A stretch of DNA of 20,125 nucleotides from Thermodesulfobacteriota bacterium (GCA_030836965.1 JAUPLM010000066.1:1-20125); one strand, 5' to 3'. Positions 8,376 through 16,916 are shown, counted from the stretch's first letter. Notes: generated from the letters alone by a model not told the origin. Numbers and translations: made by a program.

Positions 8376-8585
8376 ATGAAAAAAGATATTCATCCGGATT
8401 ACGTAGCCACAACAATTACATGCGCATGCGGTAATGTTATGGAAGTGGGCTCAACAAAAACCGATATAAAAATTGAAATTTGCTCAAAATGCCATCCTTT
8501 TTTTACAGGCAAACAGAAACTTATAGATACTGCCGGCCGGATTGAGCGTTTCCGCAAGAAATATGAAAAATATCAGACCAAATAG
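8376..8585 (+). CDS. rpmE: 50S ribosomal protein L31, zinc-binding type
   Basis: L31 bridges the 50S and 30S subunits. The 69 residues fit the family. It starts KKDIHPDY and carries CxC (Cys16, Cys18) and CxxC (Cys36, Cys39), then [20 protein letters not shown], the family signature. The four cysteines mark the zinc-holding C+ form; paralogues without them replace it under zinc limitation in some bacteria. GGGAG lies 9 nt before the ATG. It lies 129 bp after rho, across repeat copy 1, and is followed by a strong terminator. Confidence 0.97.
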   Translation: MKKDIHPDYVATTITCACGNVMEVGSTKTDIKIEICSKCHPFFTGKQKLIDTAGRIERFRKKYEKYQTK

Positions 8586-8693
8586 AATTCCTGTGATCAG
8601 AATGGTTGTTTTCTGAGAAGAACGGTTATCGCATTTCCTACTGCCCGGGAGGTGGAGCTTTAATAACGGATAACAAGTTTTACTGCGAGTAAT

Positions 8694-8730
8694 AAAAAAC
8701 GCCCCATATGGTGTTATGGGGCGTTTTTAA
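8694..8730 (+). terminator. intrinsic terminator after rpmE
   Basis: CGCCCCATA (8700-8708) pairs perfectly with TATGGGGCG (8715-8723) around a 6-nt loop, with an A-run before and TTTTT directly after. It ends the rho-rpmE transcript. The last T is only about 25 bp before the prfA start codon. Confidence 0.9.
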
Positions 8731-8754
8731 GCTTAATGAACCCATAAAGGACGT

Positions 8755-9834
8755 ATGTTCGAAAAACTTCAAGGTGTAGAAGAACGTTTCATGGAGCTTG
8801 AAACGCTTTTAAGCGATCCCGGTACAATCAGAGACAGGGATGTATACCAGAAATCCGTTCGTGAACATGCCGGGTTATCTAAAATCGTATCAGCTTTCAG
8901 AGAGTATAAGCAGATTGCCGGACAGATTGAAGAAAGCACGAGTCTTTTGAAGGATGGTGATCCTGATATAAAAGAGCTTGCCCGCAACGAGATAGAATCT
9001 CTTACTCTTCAGAAGGAGAATCTGGAAAAGGAACTACGACAACTTCTTATCCCAAAAGATGCAAATGACGATAAAAATATTATACTTGAAATCAGAGCCG
9101 GAACAGGCGGAGAGGAAGCCGCTCTGTTTGTAAATGATCTTTTCAGGATGTACAGCAGGTATGCCGAAAATAAAAACTGGAAAGTTGAGGTTTTGACACA
9201 TCATCCGACCGGAGTAGGCGGTCTGAAAGAGATTATTGCCATGGTTCAGGGTAAAGGAGCATACAGCTGCTTAAAATATGAAAGCGGAACCCACAGGGTT
9301 CAGCGTGTTCCTGCAACCGAGGCACAGGGAAGAATACATACTTCAGCGGTTACGGTTGCAGTATTGCCGGAAGCAGAAGAGGTGGAAGTCAACATTGATC
9401 CCGGTGAGATCAAAGTAGATGTATACCGTTCAACCGGACCCGGCGGCCAGAGTGTAAACACTACCGATTCCGCAGTCCGCATTACCCATCTTCCGACAGG
9501 ATTGGTTGTCACTTGCCAGGATGAAAAGTCTCAGTTTAAAAACAAAAGTAAAGCCATGAAGGTTTTGCGCGCCCGCCTTCTTGACAGTATGATAAAGGAT
9601 CAGAATGAAAAAAGATCTGAGGAACGAAAAAATCAGATAGGAAGCGGTGACAGAAGTGAAAGAATCAGAACCTATAATTTTCCTCAGGCACGCGTTACCG
9701 ACCACAGGATAGGCCTCACACTTTATAAGCTGGAATCTATTCTTCAGGGTAATATTGACGAAATAATCGGCGAATTAACCTCCTATTATCAGGCCCGGGC
9801 ATTACAGAATGAGGAATCAGCAAAACCAAACTGA
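8755..9834 (+). CDS. prfA: peptide chain release factor 1
   Basis: RF1 recognises UAA and UAG in the ribosomal A site and triggers release of the finished peptide. The 359 residues match the family. The tripeptide PAT (186-188), within [17 protein letters not shown], marks RF1 rather than RF2, which has SPF. The catalytic GGQ (230-232) lies in [11 protein letters not shown], where the glutamine is the target of Prm[16 protein letters not shown] (111-125) is the usual domain-2 signature. AAAGGA lies 3-4 nt before the ATG. The gene overlaps prmC by 26 bp, so the methylase and its substrate are translated from one transcript. How prfA is transcribed past the terminator 25 bp upstream is unclear. 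Confidence 0.98.
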   Translation: MFEKLQGVEERFMELETLLSDPGTIRDRDVYQKSVREHAGLSKIVSAFREYKQIAGQIEESTSLLKDGDPDIKELARNEIESLTLQKENLEKELRQLLIPKDANDDKNIILEIRAGTGGEEAALFVNDLFRMYSRYAENKNWKVEVLTHHPTGVGGLKEIIAMVQGKGAYSCLKYESGTHRVQRVPATEAQGRIHTSAVTVAVLPEAEEVEVNIDPGEIKVDVYRSTGPGGQSVNTTDSAVRITHLPTGLVVTCQDEKSQFKNKSKAMKVLRARLLDSMIKDQNEKRSEERKNQIGSGDRSERIRTYNFPQARVTDHRIGLTLYKLESILQGNIDEIIGELTSYYQARALQNEESAKPN

Positions 9835-10705
9835 GCCTGAATGGACCATAATCAAACTCCTTCAGTGGACCACCTCTTATTTTAAATCAAACGGGATTGA
9901 CAGCCCGAGAGCAACTGCTGAAATTTTGCTTGCACATACTCTTGGGTTAAAAAGAATCGATCTTTACCTGAGGCACGATCAGCCTCTTAACAGAAGTGAA
10001 CTTGATCTTTTCAAATCTTTAATAAAAAAAAGGACAAGCAGGGAGCCTGTAGCTTATATTGTGGGTTGCAAGGAATTCTGGAGCATGGAACTTGAGGTAA
10101 CGCAGGATGTTCTGATTCCAAGGCCGGAAACAGAATGCCTTGTTGAAGAAGCTCTTTCTGTTTTGACAAAACAGCATCCGTGTAATCCTAAAAAAATTTT
10201 GGAAATGGGTACAGGTTCGGGAGCTGTAATTCTTGCGATTGCATCGCAAAAGCCCGGGCATCTTTATTTTGCTTCAGATGTTTCAATTAAGGCTGCCGGT
10301 ATTGCCAGTAAAAACACAAAGCGGCTAAGTTTTGACGATAAAATTTCTTTTTTTTGCGGGAACTGGTTTTCACCGCTGAGAGAAAAGGATAATTTTTTTG
10401 ATATTATTATATCCAACCCGCCATATATCAGAAAAAACGACATAAGAGATCTGCAGCCCGAGATAAACAGATTTGAACCGATTGAAGCGCTTGATGGCGG
10501 GGAAGATGGTCTTGAACATATAAGATATATTATAGAGCATGCGCACCAATTTTTAAATAATGAAGGAAATCTGCTGCTTGAAATAGGGCATGACCAGAAG
10601 GATCCGGTTGAAAAGATTATAACTGAAACGGGAAATTATAAACGGGTTTACTTCAGAAAAGATTACAGCGGTTTCGACAGAGTTGTTTGCGCAACAAAGT
10701 TATAA
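9809..10705 (+). CDS. prmC: peptide chain release factor N(5)-glutamine methyltransferase
   Basis: PrmC (HemK) methylates the GGQ glutamine of release factors using SAM. The 298-residue protein has the N-terminal helical domain that grips the release factor (about 12-80). The substrate loop VLIPRPETE lies at 101-109, the SAM motif ILEMGTGSG at 130-138, and the catalytic NPPY at 203-206, which holds the target glutamine amide. The start codon ATG 9809 lies inside prfA (26-bp overlap), without a strong ribosome-binding site, so translational coupling is likely. Neighbouring RF1 is its substrate. It is the last gene before the 367-bp gap leading to rpsB. Confidence 0.96.
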   Translation: MRNQQNQTEPEWTIIKLLQWTTSYFKSNGIDSPRATAEILLAHTLGLKRIDLYLRHDQPLNRSELDLFKSLIKKRTSREPVAYIVGCKEFWSMELEVTQDVLIPRPETECLVEEALSVLTKQHPCNPKKILEMGTGSGAVILAIASQKPGHLYFASDVSIKAAGIASKNTKRLSFDDKISFFCGNWFSPLREKDNFFDIIISNPPYIRKNDIRDLQPEINRFEPIEALDGGEDGLEHIRYIIEHAHQFLNNEGNLLLEIGHDQKDPVEKIITETGNYKRVYFRKDYSGFDRVVCATKL

Positions 10706-10716
10706 CCCCGATAAAC

Positions 10717-10809
10717 TGGATAACTTTATGTAATTATTCCCTGCCGCTCTTTTCAGTTCCCCTTTGATGGGTGGAAAGACAGAGTAAATAATTTCCGACT
10801 TGATAATAA
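10717..10809 (+). repeat. intergenic repeat, copy 2 (prmC-rpsB)
   Basis: This is the second copy of the element at 8260-8353. It has the same 17-nt block at 10740-10756 and similar flanks, including GGGTGGAAA and a trailing TAATAA. It begins about 12 bp after the prmC stop. The centre can fold as TTCCCCTT with GGGTGGAA, with one mismatch, in a different pairing register from copy 1. Confidence 0.8.
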
Positions 10810-10918
10810 CGGCCGGGTAAATTTTCAAAATAATTATTGCGGATATTAAATAATATTGTTATTTAACAAAATTTAACAGACTTGTAGAGAGTCAGAATTC
10901 GGACGGCAAAGTAAAAAA

Positions 10919-10947
10919 TTTCCGTCCAGGCGGACGGAATGTTTTTA
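10919..10947 (+). terminator. terminator-like hairpin upstream of rpsB
   Basis: TTCCGTCC (10920-10927) and GGACGGAA (10932-10939) form a perfect 8-bp stem with tetraloop AGGC, preceded by an A-run and followed by TGTTTTT. It would end read-through from prmC. Its T-run overlaps the -35 region of the rpsB promoter. An upstream GGACGG (10901-10906) could pair with the left arm instead. Confidence 0.7.
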
Positions 10948-10971
10948 CATAACCGTCAAGTTTATTATAAC
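10944..10971 (+). promoter_or_regulatory. sigma-70 promoter of rpsB-tsf operon
   Basis: TTTACA (10944-10949) and TATAAC (10966-10971) are spaced by 16 bp and each matches 5 of 6 consensus positions. The transcript would begin near 10978, leaving a leader of about 95 nt before the rpsB start. The leader contains ACCTG...CAGGT, which could pair, but I cannot identify a known S2 leader structure in it. Confidence 0.6.
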
Positions 10972-11072
10972 ACACACGTCTCTGGACCTGCTTTATGGTG
11001 CTTTCAACAGGTGGAAGTCTAAAGCGGGGATGAATGGGGCGGTGGCATAACCAGAAGGAAGGGAGAAATTAA

Positions 11073-11939
11073 ATGGGTTATCTTACAATGAAGGAACTGC
11101 TTGAGGCAGGAGTGCATTTCGGTCATCAGACAAAACGGTGGAATCCCAAAATGAAACCATATATTTTTGGGGCAAGAAACGGGATTTATATAATAGATCT
11201 TCAAAAAACCGTCCGGATGTTCAAAACAGCATATGATTTTGTAGTTGAGACTGTCGCCACCGGGAAATCGGTTCTTTTTGTCGGCACAAAGAAACAGGCA
11301 AAAGAGTCGATTTATGAAGAGGCGAATCGCTGTGAAATGTTTTATGTGCATAACAGGTGGCTTGGCGGCATGCTGACAAATTTTCAGACTATTAAGCAGG
11401 GCATCGACCGGCTTAATTATCTTAATTCCATTCAAAACGACGGTTCAATCAATCTTTTTCCGAAAAAAGAGAGGTTGAAACATGAAAAAGAAAGGGTAAA
11501 ACTTGACAGCACCCTGGGCGGGATTCGCAGTATGAACGGACTTCCCGGAGCCATATTCATTGTTGATCCCAAAAATGAGGCCATAGCGATACGGGAAGGC
11601 AAACGTTTGAGAATACCAATTATCTCAATTGTGGATACCAACTGTGATCCGGATGATGTTGATTATGTTATACCCGGAAACGATGATGCAATACGCTCAA
11701 TAAGGCTTATTTCATCAAGAATAGCCAATGCATGTATCGAAGGAAAGAAACGGCTGAATGAAAAACGGCAGGCTGAATCGGATAAAAAAGAAGACGATAC
11801 GGTTGAAGCGGCCGGAGTTAAGCCGGAATTAAAACCGGGTGAGCGGAAAGTTATTTCAAATGGTTCGGACGGACCGGTTATTGAAATAATTAAAAGAGCG
11901 GCTCCTGAAGAAGCCGAAGAAACTGAAAGAGAAGAATAG
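11073..11939 (+). CDS. rpsB: 30S ribosomal protein S2
   Basis: S2 binds the back of the 30S subunit near S1. The protein has 288 residues, longer than the usual 230-260. The family features are [22 protein letters not shown] at the N-terminus, [44 protein letters not shown] and [29 protein letters not shown]. The last 50 or so residues form a charged extension rich in Glu and Lys, beyond the conserved fold. A strong AAGGGAG precedes ATG 11073. It leads the conserved run with tsf, 90 bp downstream, and has its own promoter. Confidence 0.98.
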   Translation: MGYLTMKELLEAGVHFGHQTKRWNPKMKPYIFGARNGIYIIDLQKTVRMFKTAYDFVVETVATGKSVLFVGTKKQAKESIYEEANRCEMFYVHNRWLGGMLTNFQTIKQGIDRLNYLNSIQNDGSINLFPKKERLKHEKERVKLDSTLGGIRSMNGLPGAIFIVDPKNEAIAIREGKRLRIPIISIVDTNCDPDDVDYVIPGNDDAIRSIRLISSRIANACIEGKKRLNEKRQAESDKKEDDTVEAAGVKPELKPGERKVISNGSDGPVIEIIKRAAPEEAEETEREE

Positions 11940-12029
11940 TTGATGAATTTGTAAAACGCTGTTCCTGGTTTTCTACGAAGATATCAATAATATAGTTTGT
12001 GCGGAAAGATAAAAATGGGAGATTAGAAG

Positions 12030-12626
12030 ATGGCAATCAGTGCAGAAACAGTTAAACAACTCCGGGAAAAGACCGGTGCAGGTATAATGGATTGTAAGGA
12101 AGCTCTTACCATATGTGAAGGAGACATGGATAAATCTGTAGATCATTTGAGGAAAAAAGGCCTTGCTACTGCGGCCAAAAGAGCCGGAAGAGCTATGTCT
12201 GAAGGGACGATTCAGCCTTACATACATATGGGCGGAAAGCTCGGAGTTCTTGTAGAGATTAACTGTGAAACAGATTTCGTCGCAAAAAATGATGATTTTA
12301 AAGAGTTTGCAAAAAATATCGCGATGCATATAGCTGCATCCAATCCTGTAGGTATCAGGAGAGAGGATGTATCCCAGGAACTTATCCAGAGGGAGATGGA
12401 GATATACCGCGCCCAGGCCAGGGAAATGGGGAAACCTGAAAAAATGGTCGAAAAAATAGCTGAGGGAAAGCTTGAGAAGTTTTTTAAAGACAGCTGCCTA
12501 ATGAATCAGGCTTATGTCCGCGACCCGAATATTACGGTTGCTGACCTGTTAAGCAACCTGATCGCAAAAATTGGTGAGAATATCACTATTAAACGTTTTG
12601 TACGTTTTCAGATCGGAGAATCATAA
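12030..12626 (+). CDS. tsf: elongation factor Ts, short form
   Basis: EF-Ts releases GDP from EF-Tu so that it can reload with GTP. At 198 residues it is the compact form (as in Thermus), with a single core subdomain rather than the roughly 280-residue E. coli layout. The N-terminal UBA-like domain has VKQLREKTGAGIMDCKEAL (8-26). The signature TDFVAKN (81-87) holds the Asp-Phe pair that displaces the magnesium side of the EF-Tu nucleotide site. GGGAG precedes ATG 12030. It follows rpsB by 90 bp and precedes pyrH by 3 bp, an order common across bacteria. Confidence 0.97.
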   Translation: MAISAETVKQLREKTGAGIMDCKEALTICEGDMDKSVDHLRKKGLATAAKRAGRAMSEGTIQPYIHMGGKLGVLVEINCETDFVAKNDDFKEFAKNIAMHIAASNPVGIRREDVSQELIQREMEIYRAQAREMGKPEKMVEKIAEGKLEKFFKDSCLMNQAYVRDPNITVADLLSNLIAKIGENITIKRFVRFQIGES

Positions 12627-12629
12627 ACA

Positions 12630-13346
12630 TTGACACCTCCACAATATAAAAGAGTTCTTTTAAAATTAAGCGGTGAAGCCCTGATGGGCGATCAGGGCTT
12701 CGGAATCAGTCCGGATGTTATTAAGTATGTCGCCGAGGAGATCAGGTCGATATTCGATCTCGGGATACAGATAGCTATTGTTGTCGGGGGAGGAAATATT
12801 TTCCGCGGGATTGCAGCCAGCTCTTATGGAATGGACCGGAGTTCAGCGGATCATATGGGAATGCTTGCCACAGTAATAAACAGTCTTGCATTGCAGGATT
12901 CTCTCGAAAAAAAGGGCATCGCAACGCGTATCCAGACCGCTATATCCATGCATGAGGTCGCTGAACCTTATATACTCAGAAGAGCTGTGCGTCATCTTGA
13001 AAAAGGACGTGCCATAATTTTCGCAGCAGGAACCGGCAATCCATACTTTACGACTGATACCGCAGCCGTGCTTAGAGCGCAGGAGATTCATGCCGAGATT
13101 CTGCTTAAAGCTACCAAAGTTGACGGGCTTTATGATTCCGATCCGGTCATAAACAAGGATGCCGTATTTCTGAAAAGAGTAACATACATGGAAGTTCTTG
13201 AAAAACAGCTTAAAGTAATGGATATGACGGCCATTTCCCTTGCTATGGATAATCACCTGCCTCTTGCGGTTTTCAATCTCAAAAAAAAGGGAAACATACG
13301 GAAAGTCATATGCGGTGAGGATATAGGCACACGCATTTTCGCTTGA
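12630..13346 (+). CDS. pyrH: UMP kinase
   Basis: PyrH phosphorylates UMP to UDP, feeding pyrimidine nucleotide and UDP-sugar synthesis. It is a hexameric amino-acid-kinase-fold enzyme unrelated to eukaryotic UMP/CMP kinases. The 238 residues fit the family. It has [15 protein letters not shown] near the start, [10 protein letters not shown], a region binding UMP through [35 protein letters not shown], and the late [13 protein letters not shown]. The start is TTG at 12630. The next in-frame Met lies inside the conserved SGEALMG motif, so no ATG start is possible; GGAGA lies 10 nt upstream. It begins 3 bp after the tsf stop. Confidence 0.96.
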   Translation: MTPPQYKRVLLKLSGEALMGDQGFGISPDVIKYVAEEIRSIFDLGIQIAIVVGGGNIFRGIAASSYGMDRSSADHMGMLATVINSLALQDSLEKKGIATRIQTAISMHEVAEPYILRRAVRHLEKGRAIIFAAGTGNPYFTTDTAAVLRAQEIHAEILLKATKVDGLYDSDPVINKDAVFLKRVTYMEVLEKQLKVMDMTAISLAMDNHLPLAVFNLKKKGNIRKVICGEDIGTRIFA

Positions 13347-13437
13347 AGAAATTCCGGCGCTTCTTTAGAACGGATGCAAAGATATCTCGCGGTATTAATA
13401 ATGGCGATTCTATTACACTAAGAATGAGGTGAAGCCC

Positions 13438-13995
13438 ATGATTGAGCCTGTATTCCAGGAAGCAAAAGACAGTATGGGCAAGTCGATTACTGCCCTTCAG
13501 AATGAGTTGAAAAGAGTTAGAACCGGACGCGCTTCCCTGTCGATTCTAGACGGCATAAGGGTTGATTATTACGGAACTCCCACTCCGCTTAATCAGATCG
13601 CGTCTCTTTCCGTTCCTGAGAGCCGGCTGATAACCGTTCAGCCCTGGGATGTATCAGTTATAAAAGAGATTGAAAAGGCCATAATGAAGTCCGACCTCGG
13701 CCTCACCCCTTCAAGCGACGGCAAAATTATTCGCATATCTATTCCACCGCTGACCGAAGACAGAAGGAAGAAGCTGGTTAAAGTAGTACATAAAACGTGT
13801 GAAGATTGTAAAGTTGCTGTCCGTAATATCAGGCGGGATTCAAATGATCTTATCAAGGATCTGAAAAAAGACGGCGAGATCTCGGAAGATGATGCTTTCA
13901 AGGCCCAGGACCGTATTCAGAAGATAACTGATGAACAGATAAAGCAGGTCGACAACATCTATAAAGATAAAGAGAAAGAGATCCTTGAATTCTAG
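13438..13995 (+). CDS. frr: ribosome recycling factor
   Basis: RRF acts with EF-G to split ribosomes after termination. From ATG 13438 it has 185 residues, the same as E. coli RRF. A three-helix bundle frames a small beta domain. The signature runs through LKRVRTGRASLSILDGIRV, YYGTPTPLNQIAS and RLITVQPWD near the N-terminal half, and IPPLTEDRRKKLVK in the middle. The start ATG 13438 has GAGGTGA at ideal spacing. A GTG at 13429 lies within that ribosome-binding site and would add three residues, so I reject it. The end overlaps uppS by 11 bp. Confidence 0.97.
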   Translation: MIEPVFQEAKDSMGKSITALQNELKRVRTGRASLSILDGIRVDYYGTPTPLNQIASLSVPESRLITVQPWDVSVIKEIEKAIMKSDLGLTPSSDGKIIRISIPPLTEDRRKKLVKVVHKTCEDCKVAVRNIRRDSNDLIKDLKKDGEISEDDAFKAQDRIQKITDEQIKQVDNIYKDKEKEILEF

Positions 13996-14731
13996 CGCAT
14001 CTCCTGCCGTTACGGATAGACTTGATGTTTCAAAACTTCCCGGGCATGTCGCCATAATAATGGACGGCAACGGGCGATGGGCCGAGAAGCGGTTAATGAA
14101 TAGAATCAAGGGGCATCAGGCCGGAGCCGAAGCCGTAAGAAGCATAGTAAGAACCTGCCGTGAGATAGGAATCCCTGTTTTGACCCTTTATGCGTTTTCC
14201 ACCGAAAACTGGCAGCGGCCTGAAATAGAAGTCGCTACCCTGATGAGTCTTCTGAAAAAATTCCTTGATTCCGAACGAAATGAAATGATTGAAAACAATA
14301 TCCGCCTCAACGCAATCGGGCAGATTGAAAAACTGCCTGAAGATGTCCGTGTAGCTTTGCAGCGGACTATTGATGTGACCGGGAAAAATAAAGGAATGCT
14401 TCTCAATCTTGCTTTAAGTTACGGCGGAAGAGCGGAAATTGTAGACATGGTTAAGTCAATTGCCGGCAAGGCAATAGATGGTAAAATGGAGCCATACTCA
14501 ATAACGCCTGAAATTGTTGCGGATCATCTTTATACCAGAGGCATGCCGGATCCTGACCTGTTGATCCGGACAAGCGGTGAGATGAGGATAAGCAATTTTC
14601 TGCTGTGGCAGATAGCTTACGCTGAAATTTTTATCACCGATACATTGTGGCCTGATTTCGGAAAGGAAGAGTTTATTAAAATTCTTATTGATTTTCAGAA
14701 CCGTGAACGCAGGTTCGGCAATGTCCGGTAG
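13985..14731 (+). CDS. uppS: isoprenyl transferase (undecaprenyl diphosphate synthase)
   Basis: This cis-prenyltransferase extends farnesyl diphosphate with isopentenyl units to undecaprenyl diphosphate, the lipid carrier for peptidoglycan and O-antigen. The 248 residues match the family. IMDGNGRWA (25-33) holds the catalytic Asp27. LYAFSTENWQRP and ALSYGGRAEIVD follow, and DPDLLIRTSGEMRISNFLLW with the downstream YAEIF is the diphosphate-binding and dimer region. The start is TTG 13985: the next in-frame Met is inside the catalytic motif. It overlaps frr by 11 bp, so translation is probably coupled. cdsA and dxr, which serve the same envelope-lipid supply, follow. Confidence 0.95.
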   Translation: MNSSASPAVTDRLDVSKLPGHVAIIMDGNGRWAEKRLMNRIKGHQAGAEAVRSIVRTCREIGIPVLTLYAFSTENWQRPEIEVATLMSLLKKFLDSERNEMIENNIRLNAIGQIEKLPEDVRVALQRTIDVTGKNKGMLLNLALSYGGRAEIVDMVKSIAGKAIDGKMEPYSITPEIVADHLYTRGMPDPDLLIRTSGEMRISNFLLWQIAYAEIFITDTLWPDFGKEEFIKILIDFQNRERRFGNVR

Positions 14732-14818
14732 AAAATTCCTGTTCTAAAGAACCTTCCTTTTATATTCGGTTGGTGCTTTTCGTTTTTCTTTATGGATTCT
14801 TTTTAAAGGATTCAGATC

Positions 14819-15628
14819 ATGCATTTAAAGCGCTGGATTACCGGCCTTGCAGCTCTTCCGTTTCTCATATGGCTTATAAGCAAAGGCGGAGGTTTTGCGT
14901 TTGCTGTTATTATAAGCATTGTGTCGGTTGTTGCCCTTTGGGAATATTATAAGATCGTGCTTGATTCCGCAGGCCGGCATAGAACCGATCCCATCCCCCT
15001 GTTATCTTATCTTGCCGGATTGATTATCATATGGGCCGTTTATGGCAAATTTTCGGAGATCGTGCCGGTATTAATCGCATTTAACCTTGTAGTTTCAGGC
15101 ATGATTTCTCTTTTGAAATTCGAAGCCGATAAAGATGCTCCGTGGCTGGTTGCGAAACAGCTTATGGGTCTGATTTATATTCCTCTTTTCCTCTCATATC
15201 TGATTTTGATCCGAAACGGCCAGGATGGGATATTATGGATATACTTTCTACTGATAGTGGTGTTTGCCGGAGATATTGGCGCATTGTACGCAGGTTCATT
15301 ACTCGGGAAGCATAAGCTTTGCCCTGCAGTGAGCCCTGGAAAAACGATCGAAGGTTCTGTCGGCGGGCTGATTACAAATCTCGGGGCAGGGGCTCTTTTT
15401 AAATATTTTTTTCTGCCGGAATATTCATGGGGATTGAGCGTTCTTTTCTTTATTTCGGCAGGAATTGCGGGACAGATAGGTGATCTGTTTGAATCGGAAT
15501 TGAAACGATCAGCCGGCGTGAAAGACTCAGGCGGAATTCTGCCGGGCCACGGAGGCATCCTTGACCGTATAGATGCTCTTCTCTTTGCCGCCCCGGTTGC
15601 ATGGCTGTTTAAGGAGTACCTGCTTTAA
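14819..15628 (+). CDS. cdsA: phosphatidate cytidylyltransferase (CDP-diacylglycerol synthase)
   Basis: CdsA makes CDP-diacylglycerol from phosphatidate and CTP, the branch point to all phospholipids, in the inner membrane. The 269-residue protein is highly hydrophobic, with about eight membrane segments. SPGKTIEGS lies at 172-180. The signature spans 221-252 and ends GHGGILDRID; its acidic residues around D222 and D249 bind metal and the CTP phosphates. Asp152 in FAGDIGAL is also conserved. AAAGGA lies about 8 nt before ATG 14819. It is 87 bp after uppS and 52 bp before dxr, with an 8-bp hairpin between. Confidence 0.95.
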   Translation: MHLKRWITGLAALPFLIWLISKGGGFAFAVIISIVSVVALWEYYKIVLDSAGRHRTDPIPLLSYLAGLIIIWAVYGKFSEIVPVLIAFNLVVSGMISLLKFEADKDAPWLVAKQLMGLIYIPLFLSYLILIRNGQDGILWIYFLLIVVFAGDIGALYAGSLLGKHKLCPAVSPGKTIEGSVGGLITNLGAGALFKYFFLPEYSWGLSVLFFISAGIAGQIGDLFESELKRSAGVKDSGGILPGHGGILDRIDALLFAAPVAWLFKEYLL

Positions 15629-15638
15629 AAAGTAATTT

Positions 15639-15658
15639 CCATCGGCTGGGGCCGATGG
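15639..15658 (+). repeat. intergenic hairpin between cdsA and dxr
   Basis: CCATCGGC and GCCGATGG form a perfect 8-bp stem with loop TGGG, 10 bp after the cdsA stop and 22 bp before the dxr ATG. There is no T-run after it, so it is unlikely to terminate. It may stabilise or process the mRNA or affect dxr initiation, which has no clear ribosome-binding site. Confidence 0.55.
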
Positions 15659-15680
15659 CTGTGCGGTTTATGGGTTTATC

Positions 15681-16829
15681 ATGAAATCTCTATCGATACT
15701 GGGTTCGACAGGGTCAATCGGCACCAACGCTTTGAAGATAGTGGAAATGTTCCCGGATAAATTTCGGGTCAGAGTGCTTGCAGCGAAAAATAATATTAAT
15801 GTGCTGGCAGAACAGATTCGGATTTTTTCACCCGATTTTGCAGTTGTTTTTGATGAAAAAAGCGCTCTTATGCTGAAAAATAATATTTCCGGCAGCGGTG
15901 TTGAAATCCTGTTTGGAAATGACGCCTACAGAATTGCCGCCGCCCATCCGCCTGTCGATATGGTGATCGCAGCCATGGTAGGTTCTGCAGGACTGATACC
16001 CGTATTGTCGGCAATTGATGCGGGGAAAAACATAGCCCTTGCCAACAAGGAGACGCTTGTGATGGCGGGTGAAATCGTCATGAAAAGGGCCGGTGAAAAG
16101 GGTGTAAAAATACTTCCCATCGACAGTGAGCACAGCGCGATTTTTCAGTGTCTTGCGGGGCATCGCAGAGAAGATATGCATAAGATACTTCTTACAGCTT
16201 CGGGAGGCCCTTTTCTAAATCTTCCATTGAATGAATTTGACCACATCAGTCCGGAAAACGCCATGAATCATCCTACCTGGCAGATGGGACGAAAAGTCAG
16301 CATCGATTCGGCAACTCTTATGAATAAAGGGCTTGAGGTAATGGAGGCCGCGCATCTGTTTGGTGTTTCTCCTGAGGATATTGATGTCATAATTCATCCG
16401 CAGAGCGTAATTCATTCAATGGTATCATATAAGGATGGATCTGTTATCGCGCAGATGGGTATTCCCGATATGAAAGGAGCCATAGCTTATGCGATCTCCT
16501 ATCCGGAGCGTCTTCCGATAGGCCAGCCGCCGCCCGATTTTGAGAGTATCGGATCATTTACCTTTCAAAAGCCCGATTATGAAAAATTTCCCTGCCTTGC
16601 TCTTGCTTACAATGCCGGAAAGACGGGAGGCACTCTTCCGGCTGTTTTGAATGCGGCAAACGAAGTTGCAGTGGACGCTTTTTTAAACAGGAGAATATCC
16701 TTTCGGAATATTCCGGAAGTGATTGAAAAAACTATGGGAAGGCACTTTGTTATTGCATATCCGGAGCTTTCTGATATTCTTGAAGCAGATATATGGGCGC
16801 GCAGAATCACTGAAGAACAGATTGGTTGA
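15681..16829 (+). CDS. dxr: 1-deoxy-D-xylulose 5-phosphate reductoisomerase
   Basis: Dxr (IspC) converts DXP to 2-C-methyl-D-erythritol 4-phosphate with NADPH, the first committed step of the MEP isoprenoid pathway. The 382 residues match the family. The NADPH site begins ILGSTGSIG (6-14). ANKETLVMAGE (121-131) is the central motif. The metal ligands are Asp148 and Glu150 in PIDSEHSAIFQCL, with Glu219 in MNKGLEVMEA. TASGGPF (172-178) and NHPTWQMGRKVSIDSATLMNK cover the substrate phosphate and flexible loop. ATG 15681 has no strong ribosome-binding site. It supplies isoprenoid precursors used by the nearby uppS product. A terminator candidate follows its stop. Confidence 0.96.
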   Translation: MKSLSILGSTGSIGTNALKIVEMFPDKFRVRVLAAKNNINVLAEQIRIFSPDFAVVFDEKSALMLKNNISGSGVEILFGNDAYRIAAAHPPVDMVIAAMVGSAGLIPVLSAIDAGKNIALANKETLVMAGEIVMKRAGEKGVKILPIDSEHSAIFQCLAGHRREDMHKILLTASGGPFLNLPLNEFDHISPENAMNHPTWQMGRKVSIDSATLMNKGLEVMEAAHLFGVSPEDIDVIIHPQSVIHSMVSYKDGSVIAQMGIPDMKGAIAYAISYPERLPIGQPPPDFESIGSFTFQKPDYEKFPCLALAYNAGKTGGTLPAVLNAANEVAVDAFLNRRISFRNIPEVIEKTMGRHFVIAYPELSDILEADIWARRITEEQIG

Positions 16830-16843
16830 ACAGTAAAACAAAA

Positions 16844-16873
16844 TCGGCTTTTTCAATCCAAGCCGGTATTTTT
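16844..16873 (+). terminator. candidate intrinsic terminator after dxr
   Basis: CGGCTT (16845-16850) pairs with AAGCCG (16860-16865) around a 9-nt loop, followed by GTATTTTT. The 6-bp stem is modest. It lies about 15 bp after the dxr stop and would separate dxr from rseP. Confidence 0.5.
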
Positions 16874-16916
16874 GTAACCACGATATACACGAAGATTTTT
16901 AAATAAATAAAAAAAT

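Larger units (their letters stand above)
10706..11072. other. prmC-rpsB intergenic region (367 bp)
   Basis: No gene is seen. From left to right it holds repeat copy 2 (10717-10809), an AT-rich stretch, a GGACGG segment that could compete for pairing, a terminator hairpin (10919-10947), the rpsB promoter (10944-10971) and a leader of about 95 nt for rpsB. Confidence 0.7.

Noticed and set aside
10972..11072. A known S2 leader or metabolite riboswitch before rpsB
   Set aside because: Only a short ACCTG/CAGGT pairing is visible, and I could not match the leader to a specific known structure by eye.
11019..11435. Minus-strand open frame of 138 residues opposite rpsB
   Set aside because: It is a shadow of rpsB with no start context or homology that I can recognise.
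12843..13256. Minus-strand open frame of 137 residues opposite pyrH
   Set aside because: It is a shadow frame of a conserved enzyme gene, with no independent support.
13429..13437. GTG start for frr, three codons upstream
   Set aside because: The GTG sits inside the GAGGTGA ribosome-binding site that serves ATG 13438; the ATG gives the usual 185-residue length.
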